Source: Semisulcospira habei
Taxonomy: Eukaryota > Mollusca > Gastropoda > Semisulcospiridae
NCBI GenBank assembly: GCA_036245525.1
Contig: BTPG01000006.1
Span: forward strand, 77,169,764 to 77,233,763
Length of the DNA stretch: 64,000 bases
Direction of reading: 5' to 3'
Notes under the pieces: model-generated
What the model was told of the DNA's origin: nothing
Database searches by the model: none
Seen by the model: only the letters and a program-made list of their open reading frames with translations
Program-made: the position numbers and the translations under genes
In this document: positions 1-11,924 of the stretch, piece by piece
How the letters are laid out: each line of letters starts with the position of its first letter
How positions within the stretch are numbered: position 1 is the first letter of the stretch

Positions 1-248
1 TACTGTCCACCCTCTACTGCCTATGATTCTGTGGAGAGGACTACAGACTGTTGTTTTCACTGGAAGAGGTTGCAATCAAACACACGTTTTATTTATTAGC
101 AGTTTTCAGCCAGTATGTATTTCAATTTATCTGACTACCGTTGTGATGGCAGGCCGATCTACACTAGAATTCAAGACTTCTAAGAGGGAGATCACCTATC
201 TGTTGATTTTAGTTTTTTTTCTCAACATTTATTCGTGAAAGAACATAC

Positions 249-351
249 CATCCGATGGGCACGCCTTTGGAACTGTGGAAATATCATCGATAGCGATGTC
301 CCCGTATTCAGCCGACCCATCCGATGTCTGCATCACGCCTTCAAAAGCAAT
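249..351 (-). CDS. MAM-domain gene, exon D (C-terminal end of the MAM domain)
   Basis: The exon follows an acceptor reading TTTCTACAG and ends at a G|GTATG donor. It is read in phase 0 from its first base and ends in phase 1. It encodes the last ~34 residues of a MAM domain, including EYGDIAIDDIS, the family's most conserved stretch, and a final cysteine in KACP. MAM domains are extracellular beta-sandwich modules of about 160-170 residues found in adhesion proteins, receptors and metalloproteases. Exons A to D together give about 166 residues with four cysteines, the usual size and cysteine count. The gene continues past the left edge of the window. The full protein architecture cannot be seen here. 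Confidence 0.8.
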
Positions 352-919
352 CTGTAGAAACCGGCGGCAGAAGAAAGTTAAAATATAGCCCATAACGAAC
401 CATGCCACTACTGCACTAAAGATCACATTTGCTCTGAGTCGAGTGGGATCTTATAGTGGGTAAGGGGGGGGGGGGGAGGCTTAAGGTGACTTTTGAACCA
501 ATCCTGCACTTTTTGTTAAAGACCTGAACTTTGTTGTATATGTTACCTTAGACATTAAGCTTTTATTTGAGCGCGTGACCCACGTTGACATTCAACCGGA
601 AGTGCGTGTGCTTACATATTAAAGTAGGTTACTGGGAAATAGGAACAGTATGCCATGTATGTGTGGATTTTAAGAGCTGCGTCTCTTAAATATATTCATC
701 CTTGGTTAGTGAGGTCCTAATAGATGTCTGAATAACTTCTTTAAAACGCAAAAAGAGGTAAAGTTTATTATTCTTTTATAGAGGTTCAAATAATGAGGTC
801 ATTGTGACCTATGTACTAGTTTCATTGATTTATAGTGGAGGGCCTTAGGACGGATATTTCAGGGTATCCTGCACATCTTGTCAGAAACAAACTCCTTGTA
901 TATGTCCATGGTGTCACTC
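352..919. other. Intron sequence, no gene seen
   Basis: This is the 3' end of the ~20.5-kb intron between exons D and C of the MAM gene. It holds a short poly-G run near 465-477 and otherwise AT-rich unique-looking sequence. No ORF of note. Confidence 0.5.
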
Positions 920-3021
920 ATAGTCTAGCAGCTGCCCTTCATAGACGATCAGCCGTTTACGAGATAGTGATTTCTAAAGAGTAACAAAGGTTTGGGTATA
1001 TCAAAATAAAGTCTAATATGAATAAAAGCAGTGCGCACTCGTTTTAAACCGCGGGAGGATGGAGACATTTTTCTGTAGCATATTTTGTTTCCAGTATGGC
1101 TTCAGACGAAACCAGGACCGTCGCAGCCATGTTCACTGGGGATCAGTAGTTTACACGGGTCTCATTGTTCCTGTATTCAGTAGTAGTATGCATTATATGT
1201 CACTTAAAAGGGTTTCATTTATTTTTAAGTAATATTTTCACACTTAGATATATTAAGAGAAGAAACAATTACGAAAAAACTTGCCTTGAACTCAAATATC
1301 GTTACTCAACAATAAGGTATCCCAAATCACGTGATCAAAACATGATACAACCTACACGCGGATTCGTTGCTGTGAATTTCGGTGTGCCGACGGGTTCTTT
1401 TTGATTTATTCTACATAAGCTTGTTTGTTTCAAAATAAAAAGCAAACGTTCAAAGTTGCTGTGTGCATTTTTACGTCTTGATAAAGGTTTGTCACGTTTA
1501 TTTCCATTCACTTTACCATCCCTTTGCCCGTTCATTTCGACACCACAGCACCAAAACAAAACGCAACCCACAACAAACGCTATCTTCGAAACCTATGTCC
1601 GGATTGCAACATGCTGCTGTAAAAGAAAAAAAAAAAAACACTTGGTTTTAACTGTCATGGCTGAGCAAAGTTTTGGAACTTGATTAATTATTTTATGCAG
1701 TAACATTTATTTTAATCAGTTGCACTGACAAGCTATGTTGTGATGTGCGATCACTGCCAGTGCCACTTATGCAGTCTCAGTGATCACTGATGGTACAGTA
1801 CTCTTCACACTGAAAAAAATACACAGCACAATGTGAACACGCTTGGAAGTTCATGCAATGTTTTGTTTAAAATTAAACCCTACCTTGCTAGCAGTAGCCT
1901 ACTGCACAAAAGAGGATCTTATTTTGCTGCTGTGTTATTTGCAGTTTGTCTGCATATAGACATTTGCAGTTCACTGCAAGGATTCTTAGCAGCTGATATT
2001 AGCACTGACATATATATTGGGATTAAAACAAGAAAGAAAACGGAGAAAGGTGACACAGAGATGATTTAATAAATCAGTCAAGTGATCAAATGAATGAGAT
2101 ATATATGTTTTATGATGAACAGCTAGTTAAGGGGGTGGGGGGGGGGCACATACTTTATAATGTACACGTACTATTTCTTTCAGTGTTTCCATCACCTACT
2201 CGTAACACCATTACGCTCGATGAATTCTCATGTTTTTGAGTGGTTTACAAAATACATGTACTTGTTGCTGTTACATTATCTTCTTACTCACAGGTTTTGA
2301 CATTTCACTGTAAGATTTACAGTCCCATACTTTAAGCCTGTTTCGCCTAACGCACATGGAGGTTGCCTGTATCATTGATATGTGTGTGTAGGTAGCGTTT
2401 TGTTTGAGGTGGCAGTTTTGACCTCACCTTTAAGTTTGGTGCCGCTGTGCATGTGGCCACCAATACTATTTACAGAACTGATGACTGCATGTGCAGGTTA
2501 GTTCACGGTATCACTTATCAATGTGAACTGGGCAGCCTATTGTTTGAAGTGATCAGTGGTAGCATCATCCATGATGTATGTGTGCATTTGGCCACTGGTA
2601 CTGTTTACAAAGGTGTAGTTTACAGAACTAGTGGCTGAGTATGCATATTAGTTCTGTTATTGTTATCAGGTGTGGCCTTATCTCTAAGTTTTGGTGCCCC
2701 TGTGCATGAGGCCAACAGTACTTTTCACAAAACTGATGGCTGCATGTGCAGTGTGGTTAACTGTACACATGAAATTTGTAGGTGGGCAGCTAAACTACAG
2801 GCAGTCAATACAAGCCACTTTCTTAACCTGAAGTCTCTATATATAGGTTTTACAGTCCACTAATGCCCATCAGTATACAATTGAGCATGTATTTTGTGGG
2901 TGTTCTGTGGTTTTGTGTGTGTATGTGGGGTGGGGTTGAAAGTGGGGCAGTATGGCACCTATTACCGTGTACAAAACCTACATCACAAACAAACATAAAC
3001 TAATAATTTAAATAAATAGTT

Positions 3022-3078
3022 ATTTGGGTTTAACGCCGCGCGGGCGACTACGGCCATCTCACGGCAGTTAAATAAATA
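3022..3078 (+). repeat. Short retroelement-derived fragment (TTATTTGGGTTTAACGCCG family)
   Basis: The sequence TTATTTGGGTTTAACGCC followed by GGGCGACTA..GCCATCTCACGGC recurs at 3958-4015, inverted at 42465-42520, and at 56480-56532. The last copy is bounded by a 13-bp duplication, so the family moves by insertion and is probably the 3' end of a SINE or LINE. Confidence 0.5.
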
Positions 3079-3399
3079 AGATAAAGTAAGTCAAAGATAC
3101 CTGGAACATATGAATGCTAAGTAAAGTATAGATTATGATCATGCACAGATGTACATTCTTTTGGTGGGTGTTCTGCGGTTTTGTGTGTGTAACTGGAGTG
3201 GGGTTGGGAGCGAGCGGTATGGCACCTATTACCATGTACGTGTATAAGACATTTATTCACCAAGTAAAACGTTAAAAAGATTTTTGTGTGGCATGGCGAC
3301 AGTAAAATACTTCCTCACTTGTAGGGCATTCATCATGTCATACACTCAGTTGGCGATCATCCTATATACAGCATTAAAAGATAGATAAACACAATATTA

Positions 3400-3700
3400 A
3401 ACACAGATCAGTCATATGTCACAAATCATGGAATCACATTGTTTCATGCATGGTGATGTATTGAGGACAGCTTCTGGAGAAAAAAAATGCATCTAAATCG
3501 AGAGGTTCTGGCTTTAAAAGCACGGAACCGCCAGCCAGAGGGCAGAAGCTCGAAGAGATGATTGGTTGGGTGCGACAGATCTGACAGAATAGTACTGGTG
3601 GCCACATGCACAGGGGCACTATGGTGTATGTTCTTGAGCTGTATGCTGATGTGTATGTACAATACATTACAAACAAACAAAATAAATAATAATTTAAATA
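3400..3700 (-). pseudogene. LINE reverse-transcriptase C-terminal relic
   Basis: Read on the minus strand, the region encodes HLFELLPSGWRFRAFKARTSRF. This matches the C-terminal end of the L2/Rex1-like LINE at 24368-25079 (NLFEPLPSGLRFRSIKAKTTRF). Frames are broken on both sides. The inverted copy at 42850-43060 carries the same relic, so it predates the duplication of this element. Confidence 0.55.
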
Positions 3701-4371
3701 AAAAAGATAAAGTAAGTCTAAGACACCTGGGACATAGGCATGCTAGTTAAAGGATAGATTAAAAATTATGAACATACACAGATGTGCATGCGCTTTGGTA
3801 GGTGCTCTGCGGTTTATGGGTATATTTAGGTAGGGGTTGGGAGCAGGCAGTTTGGCACCTATTACCATCTATATATGTGAATATTTTCATGTATGGTTAT
3901 GTGTATGTACAAAACTGGCATTACAAACAAACAAAATAAATAAATAATTCAAATAAATAGTTATTTGGGTTTAATGTCGAGCAGACGACTAATGCCATCT
4001 CATGGCGGTTAAATAAAAAAGATAAAGTAAGTCAAGATACCTGGGACATACGAATGCTAAGTAAAGGATAGATTATGAACATGCACAGATGTAAGTGTCT
4101 TTTGGTGGGTGTTCTCTGGTTGTGGAGTGGGGTTGGGAGTGGGCAGTATTACCAAGTATGCGTATGAGAAAAAATAATAAATTTAAATAACTAGGACATA
4201 TGAATACCAAGTAAAGGATATATTATATATTTTAATGGGTGCTCTGTGGTTTTGTATGTGGGGTGGGGAGCGGGTGGTATGCACCTATTACCATATATGT
4301 GCAAATGTTATGTTCACATCATATATTACCATATATGTGAACATGTATGTTCTCATCTTGTATGCCGATTT

Positions 4372-4923
4372 CCCACACCCGGGTCTGCCATGGGAAATTA
4401 AAATAAATGTTTAGGGCTTAACGTCTTTTGTCCACCACGAGGGTGATTTCAAAGACGGGGCAACGAAAAAGGGTCTGAGCAAATTTTGACCCAAGCTGGA
4501 TTCGAACCCGGGACCTTTTGGTCTGGAGGCAAACGCTTTTACCACCGAGCTACCCAGCTCCCCAGGGTCTGCCATGGGGGACTTGGATGGGGTTAACTAC
4601 TTTTAGTTCCCAGGGTCACCCTGTTCAGCCCCACAGGGTGGGTTTTCCCCTCTATTCTGGGGCATGTGTTTCTGTCTACCCTTGGTACATTCACCTGTAT
4701 TTTCCTTTATTAAACTCTCCCTACTGTCTGCACTGCCTGTAGCTCTTGATATTTGATGTGTGTTGCTAAATGGTCTAGTTAGGTTTATTTAATGTATTAG
4801 ACTGGCTGGCGACATACATTCAATATTTAGTTTAGTTTAGTTGTTTTTTTACAAACAGTGCAGGCACGTCCTGAGAAAGTCTTGTTGCTGTCGGGACGTT
4901 AAGCAATGTACAATCAATCATTT
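4372..4923 (+). mobile_element. (TCAA)-tailed SINE-like element, copy 1, split by a tRNA-SINE
   Basis: It belongs to the ~380-bp family that starts CCCACCCGGGTCTGCC and ends GGGACGTTAAGCAATGTACAATCAATCA. It is flanked by an imperfect 11-bp duplication (TATGCCGATTT and TATGCTGATGT, at 4361-4371 and 4924-4934). The body is interrupted at 4395-4565 by another SINE. The inverted copy at 41684-42050 lacks that interruption. I see no convincing pol III A/B boxes in this family, so its origin is open. Confidence 0.7.
4395..4565 (-). mobile_element. tRNA-derived SINE inserted in the SINE-like element
   Basis: On the minus strand the head reads like a tRNA: an A-box-like TAGCTCGGTGGTAAAAGCG, then a B box GGGTTCGAATCC, followed by a non-tRNA body ending GACGTTAAGCCCTAAAC and an AT-rich tail. 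It is bounded by a perfect 13-bp target-site duplication, GGTCTGCCATGGG (4382-4394 and 4566-4578). It is not a functional tRNA gene because the 3' half departs from a cloverleaf. Confidence 0.75.
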
Positions 4924-6244
4924 TATGCTGATGTGTATGTGCAAACATACATCACAAACAAACAAACAAACAAATAAAAAATAAATAAAATAATAAACAA
5001 ATAAATAAAATAAGTTGGAGATACCTGGGACCTATGAATATGCATGTTAAGTAAAGGATAGATTATGAACATGCACAGATATATGCATATTGAAAACAAA
5101 TTTTCTCTCCTTGGTGACCACTACCATACCACTATAGTGATCATGTGCATCAAGGATTTTCTTCCATCCATAATTAAAAGGATAAATAATAAATAAATAT
5201 ATAAGTGAATACATAAATGAATCAATAATAAATAAATAAATAAAACATGTAATATAATGGAGAGGGCTACTATCTGTATTGTGTCTCATGCAGTCCCGAT
5301 AAAGCTTGATCATAAGAGTCCTTGTGAGTACTTGAGTGCGGATTGGTTGAATTGGTTGTAAAAACTAAAATTTTATGTTTAGGTGTTTAGCTGAACATGG
5401 TGATTTTGATGGAAACGGTTCGGAGATGGATTTCACTCTGCCTGGCTTGTGCTTAAGACCAGTCAGATACGAGTGTGCTTGACCAGTTAAAAATCTAATC
5501 TCCATTAATAAACAAAAGCAGACCTGCACTTAGAGCCGTTACCCTGAAAAACAGACGAACAACATGCATGTTGTATCCGGACAAAAAGTCTTTAAAATGT
5601 TGAAGATAGTCGGCAGACACATTGCACAACATGCAGAAAGGGAGTTTACTTTCGATATGCTTTCCTCCCACAAAAGACCGAGTTCTATGGAAAAGGCTGT
5701 TTTCAAGACCAGGAAAAATAACGTATTTGACGTTGATAAGATGTACGTCAATGTACAAATCGAAAATAATCTCTGTTTCACTTCAGGAGCAAAGTAAAGC
5801 TGCATCAACCGTGCGCGTCTGATTGACTTCTTTCGTAGGCATCTCGCTGACCACCATTTTGAAACTAGCGACGCGAGTATGCTTACCGCATTAAAAATAA
5901 TACTTTAAAACTTATTTTATCGTATATATGTATGCATGTTTACTTGCTGATGATTTTAATTTACTCATTGGAATAAACTTGTAACTTGTATGCTTGAAAT
6001 TTTCAATGTTATGCACAAAAAATGTCTTGCACCTTATCCGGGCCGTGTACGAGGACTGGTTCCCTCACATCGAAAAATAGCTTTCGAAAAACACTTCTAC
6101 AAAAATGTCTCCATCCTAAGGACAAATATTGTTGCCATGCATAAACTATATGGCATTAGTACTTTCGTTTCGTACCTGCAAACCATTGTTACTCTTTTGG
6201 CGAACTACTTACCTCTGCAGAAATTGCGTAAGCTGCTAGACTAT

Positions 6245-8787
6245 CAACCGAAAGTGGGTTTGGTCGGCTCAGAAAATAGGTCACTGCAATATTTTAACAA
6301 TTTCCTGGGTGCTGCAATATTACTTGCTTTTAGCAATAAAACCATAAGCAAACTAGTGTTTATTTCATTCCTACATACTTGAAATTACTAGCGATGTAAT
6401 CAGTACCTGATAGCAAGAGTAAATTGGTACAGATTAGCTAATTAGGTCACCATGTCCTACCTTTTATAGATTTGTGTCTGCACGGTTTCATACCCACAAC
6501 ATGTCTTAAAATGTGTCTGTTTGTTGAATACAGGATCTGCTTTTACTAGTGTAATGAACATTTACTTTATGAAGCTCAAGTGTCCACAGACGCTGATGCA
6601 AGGGCTACAGTCCAGCTTCATGAAAGTGGAATTTCTACCGTTTTTTTCCATGAGATATATTTTAACATTTATAGAAAGGATTGAAACTAAAACAATGTAC
6701 TTGTCATATATTATCTTTCCAAATATTAGATTTTGTTATGATGAAATAACAATCAACAAAGAATGTAAAATCTAGTCATTGACTAATGAGGCCATCTTGA
6801 CCTGACTGGTTTCTCTTGAAGTGAACAACCAGTGTAATACTAAGCTGCTGACACAATTGCGCTTGATGGCTTCTAAGTAAACTGAAATTCGAGCTTAATT
6901 TATCATATTAAATGATACAAATTACAAAATACACTCTAAGATTAAGAATACTAAAATATATGTGGAAAGGGTCACTTTACCTTCCAGTCACAATATGTAC
7001 AACACGTGCCCAGGACAATCTGGCCATATTTTCACAGTTTCGTCACACTTCTGTTGCATTTTGTTATTCGCCAATTAATTTGTTTTAAAATACTACTACC
7101 ACCAATACTACTACCACTATTAATGATGATACTACTACTACTACTAAAAATCGCCGTATCCAGATCATGAGTGCACTATTGTTCTCAAAATACTAATTTC
7201 CATACATTATACGTGTGTAAATGATTGTCTTGACGGTCCTTTACAGTGACAAAATGCATGCTGTGAACAATATATAATGCGGATCCAGTGTGAGATTTGG
7301 GGGTTGGGTGCTAGCTGTAAATGCAGGAATCTATTTATGTACAACGCTGTGTGGTATCGTATGTTTCAAAAATCTCTTCCACAAACTGCACAGTGCTGTA
7401 ACGCTAAGTTAGCTTTCCTACATTTACATCTGCCACAATAAATGCGACTCTTGTTTCCGAGAACAATTGATTAGTTCATATCACGACTGCTTTGCGTGTG
7501 CCAATTGTGTCTTTACAGGCACCCATCATACAAGTTCCGGGGCGGGCGCAAGAGGAACTATGCCTCTTGGAGATGTTTGGAGCGCGCGCGCACGCACGCA
7601 CTCACAAGCACGCAAACATCGACGCGCTTTTAGCAGAGCATGCAAATGACCCGTGTACTTAGTATATCATGCTTTCAAACAAATTATAGCAAGACTGAAA
7701 TTGTACCGTGAAATTCTTGCTTTGTCACCATTTTCTCAAGCCTATGAAGCGAAAGTGAAACTCTTATCACGTAAAATATAAAATTACGTAAAAACTAAAA
7801 CTTACGTCATGACAAATTACGTTTGACAAACCAATGACGCGTATGTCCTGCGCCCCTTATGGAACTCACTGGCGCATTGGCAGATCTACTAGGCTTTTTC
7901 AATAGGAGATGTTTGAACATCAGAATCAGGTCAAAGACAAAAGTTAGAGACACTTGACAGCGAGAACAGCTCTCATATAGAAGGGGCTTTGTGGGTTATG
8001 TTTCATCCCATCTTTTTATGCTTTGTTATCATCTGTGAGTGAACAGACATTAAATAATCTGATTGTAAATTACGTATTGTCTTTAAAAAGTGAAAATAAA
8101 ATACAATGTGCTGAATATTTAAATATCATCAATTTTGTTTAAAATTTATTTTCCGTAATTTTTGAAAATCGTACTTATTAACATAGAGTACGAATCTACA
8201 TCAGACAAAACAGCCTGATTGGTGTATATTCACTCAATGGTGACCAGCTTTTGTGATGTATGTATTTGTTATGCTGGACATGATTGAGAGTGGTCAATAT
8301 TAACATAGGTACTTATATTAGCTCTGATAATACACAGTACTAAAAGGGAAACTATGTACGGAACACAAAATCAACAACCACACAGCTTGACGTAGTGCTT
8401 TTTTGCCTCCTGCACAACTATAACACATTTTCAATATGGAAAGTTCGAGTTATTCTACCATCTTCGGTTTACCACACATTACCACCATACTATAACAAAG
8501 GTGAAGGGAACTTTCATTCGCAAAAGCAGTGTATGGAAACCCGCTTTAGTCAGAACACTGTGATGAGATTTGTTTATTAAGTTTTGTGCTTAACTAAGAT
8601 GCTGTGAACGTGGGTCCGGCATTTAAAAACACGTATTATACGTTTACAACAGTATGTGATGATTAGTTTGTCTTTAACATTCAGTGCAGGGTTTATGTGT
8701 TAAGGCCTCCCACTATTAGTTTTAGTAAACACGTCTTTTTAGCAGTATTTTCGAGCATGTGCAGCACGCCAGAGTGACCTCATAGGC
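6245..8787. other. Intron sequence, no gene seen
   Basis: AT-rich sequence within the MAM intron. It has ACT/ACC trinucleotide runs near 7090-7145 and a short alternating GCGCGCGCACGCACGCAC stretch near 7580. No ORF here has recognisable content. Confidence 0.5.
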
Positions 8788-9620
8788 CATATCGACCCGC
8801 GGTCACTCTAACATGGAAAACTACACCATATCGACCCGCAGTCACTCGAATGTGGAAATTAAACTACAATGCCATATCGACGAGCGGTCACTCTAACGTG
8901 GAAGACTACAAAGCCACATCAACCCGCGGTCACTCTAACGTGGAACACTACAACGCCATATCGACCCGTGGTTACTCGAACGTGGAAAACTACAGCGCCA
9001 TATCCACCCGTGGTCACACGAACGCAAAAAAAAAAAAAAAAAAAACTACAACGCCATATCGACCCCCGGTCACTCTAACATGGAAAACTACAGCATATCG
9101 ACCCGCAGTCAATCGAACGTGGAAATTAAACTGCAATGCCATTTCGACGTGCGGTCACTAACGTGAAAAACTACAACGCCATAGCGACACGCCGTCACTC
9201 TAACGTGGAAATCTACAAAGCTATATCGACCCGCGGTCACTTTCAGTCGTGAAAAGCCACAACGCCATATCGATTTTTGGTCGCTCTAACGTGGAAAGCT
9301 ACAGCTATACCGTTCCGCGGTCACTTTCACATGGACAACTACAAAGATATATCGACCTGCTTGGACCTCAGGCTTGGAAAACTACAAGGCCATATCGGTC
9401 AGTCTAAGGGTTAAAACTGCAACGCCATATCGACCCTCGGTCACTGTAAGCTTTAAAACTACGAAGCTACGTCAACCCGCGGTCACTCTAAGGTGGAAAT
9501 CTACTACGTCATATCTACCCGCTGTCAGCTAAGAGGTCAACTTGGCATGGAAAACTAGCACGCCATATAGACCCGAGGTCACTATGCCAGATCGAGCCAG
9601 GGTCAATTTCATATCGTAAA
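8788..9620 (+). repeat. 42-bp minisatellite array
   Basis: About 19-20 tandem units resemble CATATCGACCCGCGGTCACT followed by CTAACGTGGAAAACTACAACGC. Unit starts at 8873, 8915, 8957 and 8999 give an exact 42-bp period. Later units drift in sequence and length, and one (near 9026) carries a poly-A expansion. The ORF reading through the array is an accident of the period being a multiple of three. Confidence 0.9.
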
Positions 9621-9756
9621 AATAAGTTAAAAAGCTAAGAGTACAATGCACCAGAGTTCAAATTTAACCCGTTCACCGCCAAGTAAAAAATTAACACAAC
9701 ACAATTGCAAGAGGTATCACATGTATCAATTGCAGGGACTCTCGAGTAGCTATTTT

Positions 9757-10115
9757 CTTGCTAACAACACTTTGTATCATGAGGATCTATTTTCTATCTA
9801 TTCTCTTGTTGGAAACATAGCTGAATGACACCATTTTGTATCATGAGGATCTATTCTCTAGCTGACAACACTCTGCATCATGAGGATCTATTCTCTTGCT
9901 GACAACACTTTGCATCATTAGGATTTATTTTCTTGCTGACAACACTTTTGTATCATGAGGATCTATTCTCTTGCTGACAAAACTTTGTATCATGAGGATT
10001 TATTCTCTTGCTGACAACACATTTTATCATGATTGCTGACAACATTGTGTATCAGTGAGGATCTATTCGCGTGCTGACAACACTTTGTATCAGTGAGGAT
10101 CTATTTTCTCGCTAG
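9757..10115 (+). repeat. 37-bp minisatellite array
   Basis: About nine units of a 37-bp motif, CTTGCTGACAACACTTTG followed by TATCATGAGGATCTATTCT. It starts shortly after the 42-bp array and is unrelated to it in sequence. Confidence 0.85.
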
Positions 10116-11121
10116 CAGCACTACGTAGTACGTATTTTGTTTCCAGAGGGCGCTCCGAATGGCCCCAAAATGATATTACGTTACCGTCCCAAACAACATT
10201 ATGGAAAATTAGTGTCGCCAAAAAATATATATATAACACGGTTTTTTTCACCATGTTTTGGGTAAAGACAACTTGAGGAGGACTGATCTTTAGATATTCA
10301 GGTTCATGTACGTACATTTCATGTTTCGAACAAGGTCAAGTCATGATTTGTCTTTATTATTATTTCTTTTTTGGGTGGGTGGATTTCTTTTGAATGTACA
10401 TCTCTATAACAAGATGACCCATGTTACAAGATTGCTGCATATAAAGCAGTTTATTCTCAATATGCATTGTTTCACTAATCTTAAGGTCAAGGCCGCATCG
10501 CCATATTAATTTTAAGTGTCTGTATTTAATTTATGTCTAGGAAATTTGTCTTGGTTCAATTTGTTAAAAAATTGTCACGTACTATTCCTAGGTCAAAGGA
10601 AGTGTCATGAACCAAACCTCAGTCAGTAGCTTCAAGGTCAAGGTCATGGACTCCATTTTTTCTTTGTTTATTTTATTTTCATCATGAATCCTTCTTACAC
10701 AAAGTTTCTATACGGTAACTGTGATTACGGATAGATAAAACCAAAGGTCATTACTAAGTATGCAGTGTGACCTGTACATGGATGGTTGCAATATTATTAG
10801 ATGGACAGATCGTGCCGGTGTCATTTAGAGGTGAAACCCCGCTACGCCAGAATGATCTGGGGACACTTTTTTTTGTCACGCCAACATGAACCGCAGTAAA
10901 AGTCATGAATGTGCCCGATGTCAATAAGAAGCGTCATTTTGCGAACAAAGATTGCTCATACCCTTTTAACGCATATATCAAAACTTACTAAATCTTTTGT
11001 ATTATAGTAAAATGGAGGGAAGTTGGTAATACTAAGGGGTAGGAGTGGCCGGCCTGAAACATGCACCCGCAAACTACAGTATCGTTACTTTTTATTTTTT
11101 ATGAATCTTTACCCCAAGACA
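10116..11121. other. Intron sequence, no gene seen
   Basis: Unremarkable AT-rich sequence in the MAM intron; no ORF with recognisable content. Confidence 0.5.
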
Positions 11122-11261
11122 ATGCAGAAACAACCCTCAGAAAAAATGGGTGTCTGACTTGGGCAACCAGATTTTTACACACACCCATTTTCCATAAGGA
11201 TGGTAAAGACAGTCACCCATTCCAAAATCTTTTGTCTACACACACACACACACACACGCGC

Positions 11262-11312
<51 letters not shown>
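11122..11312 (+). repeat. Dispersed ~125-bp repeat ending in a (CA)n tract, copy 1
   Basis: The stretch from AATGCAGAAACAACCCTCAG to the (CA)n run at 11238-11312 is repeated at 18000-18145 with about 85-90% identity by eye. The copies share both the unique part and the CA tail. A mobile sequence with a CA-rich end is likely. Confidence 0.65.
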
Positions 11313-11316
<4 letters not shown>

Positions 11317-11924
11317 AAAGCGTCAGAGTGGGTTACCTACCATTTTATGTCAAAATGGGTTCCCATATTTCTATTTATTCTAGGGCTCTGGAATTGATGC
11401 AAATGTTTAGAACTCACCTTATAACTAAGCTCTATAACTTAAAATAAAATAGACATTTTCTAGAAACAGAGCCACTAGATGGAAAAAAAATGGGTTTCTC
11501 TCAATAAAGTGGGGTGCCTCTCACACAAAAACTGGCATTACAGTCCAAATGGGTGTTTTCACAACATTAGGCGTCTGTAGTAAGGTCAAGTTCATGGAAT
11601 ACTTCTGTTTCACATTATTATTTTTTTTTTTTTTTTTTTTTTGGGGGGGGGGGTGTTTTTTCAACTTAATGTGTATGTGTGCATTAACATTTTTAACATT
11701 GTATGGTGCAAAATTCAATAAACACTGGCCCGTAACCTTTCGATTATGATTTTTACAGAGGAAATCTTTTAAACATTGCTGCGTTTTGTCCTTCTGAAGC
11801 AAAACAGTTTATCATGGCATTTATGTGAGAATCAACATAATGTATTCTGGAAATTAAAGGACTTTTATTTTTGGTTTTGGGTACTCTGGAGTTTCAGACA
11901 AACAGCAACAGAGCATTTTGAATA
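11313..11924. other. Intron sequence with T/G homopolymer run
   Basis: No gene seen. A T run followed by a G run lies at about 11619-11653. Confidence 0.45.

Larger units (their letters stand above)
2880..5070. repeat. Internal repeated units of the 5.3-kb element
   Basis: A block consisting of a pyrimidine-poor motif (AAAGGATAGATTATGAACATGCACAG), a T-rich GGTGGGTGTTCTGCGG motif and TATGGCACCTATTACCAT recurs about five times between 2880 and 4340, and partly again near 5020-5070. Spacing is irregular (roughly 300-700 bp), so this is a decayed direct-repeat cluster and not a regular satellite. The same blocks appear inverted at 41.5-43.4 kb. Confidence 0.55.
920..6244 (+). mobile_element. 5.3-kb element with degenerate terminal inverted repeats (copy 1, contiguous)
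   Basis: The two ends share the 14-mer ATAGTCTAGCAGCT, at 920-933 and as reverse complement at 6231-6244. Further inward they share AGAGTAACAA(A/T)GGTTTG and GGATGGAGACATTTTT, so the inverted repeats extend about 150 bp (920-1078 and 6098-6244) with divergence and indels. No transposase is recognisable; internal ORFs are short and unconvincing. The left half (to ~2930) and right half (from ~3130) both recur near 35.6-37.5 kb and, inverted, 40.4-43.4 kb. Internally a motif including GTGCCCCTGTGCATG is repeated several times. I see no clear target-site duplication. It looks like a non-autonomous DNA transposon or a degraded large one; a segmental duplication is the alternative. Confidence 0.5.

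Noticed and set aside
4500..4556. tRNA gene on the minus strand
   Set aside because: Good A-box and B-box similarity, but it is the head of a SINE with a target-site duplication and a non-tRNA tail.
8850..9161. Open frames through the 42-bp minisatellite
   Set aside because: The period is a multiple of three, so the frames are a by-product of tandem repetition. No independent coding evidence.
8788..10115. CRISPR-like array
   Set aside because: Units are contiguous without unique spacers, in animal DNA, with no cas genes. Ordinary minisatellites.
11061..11447. 128-codon ORF with a His/Thr run
   Set aside because: It reads through a (CA)n microsatellite and a dispersed repeat; no domain.
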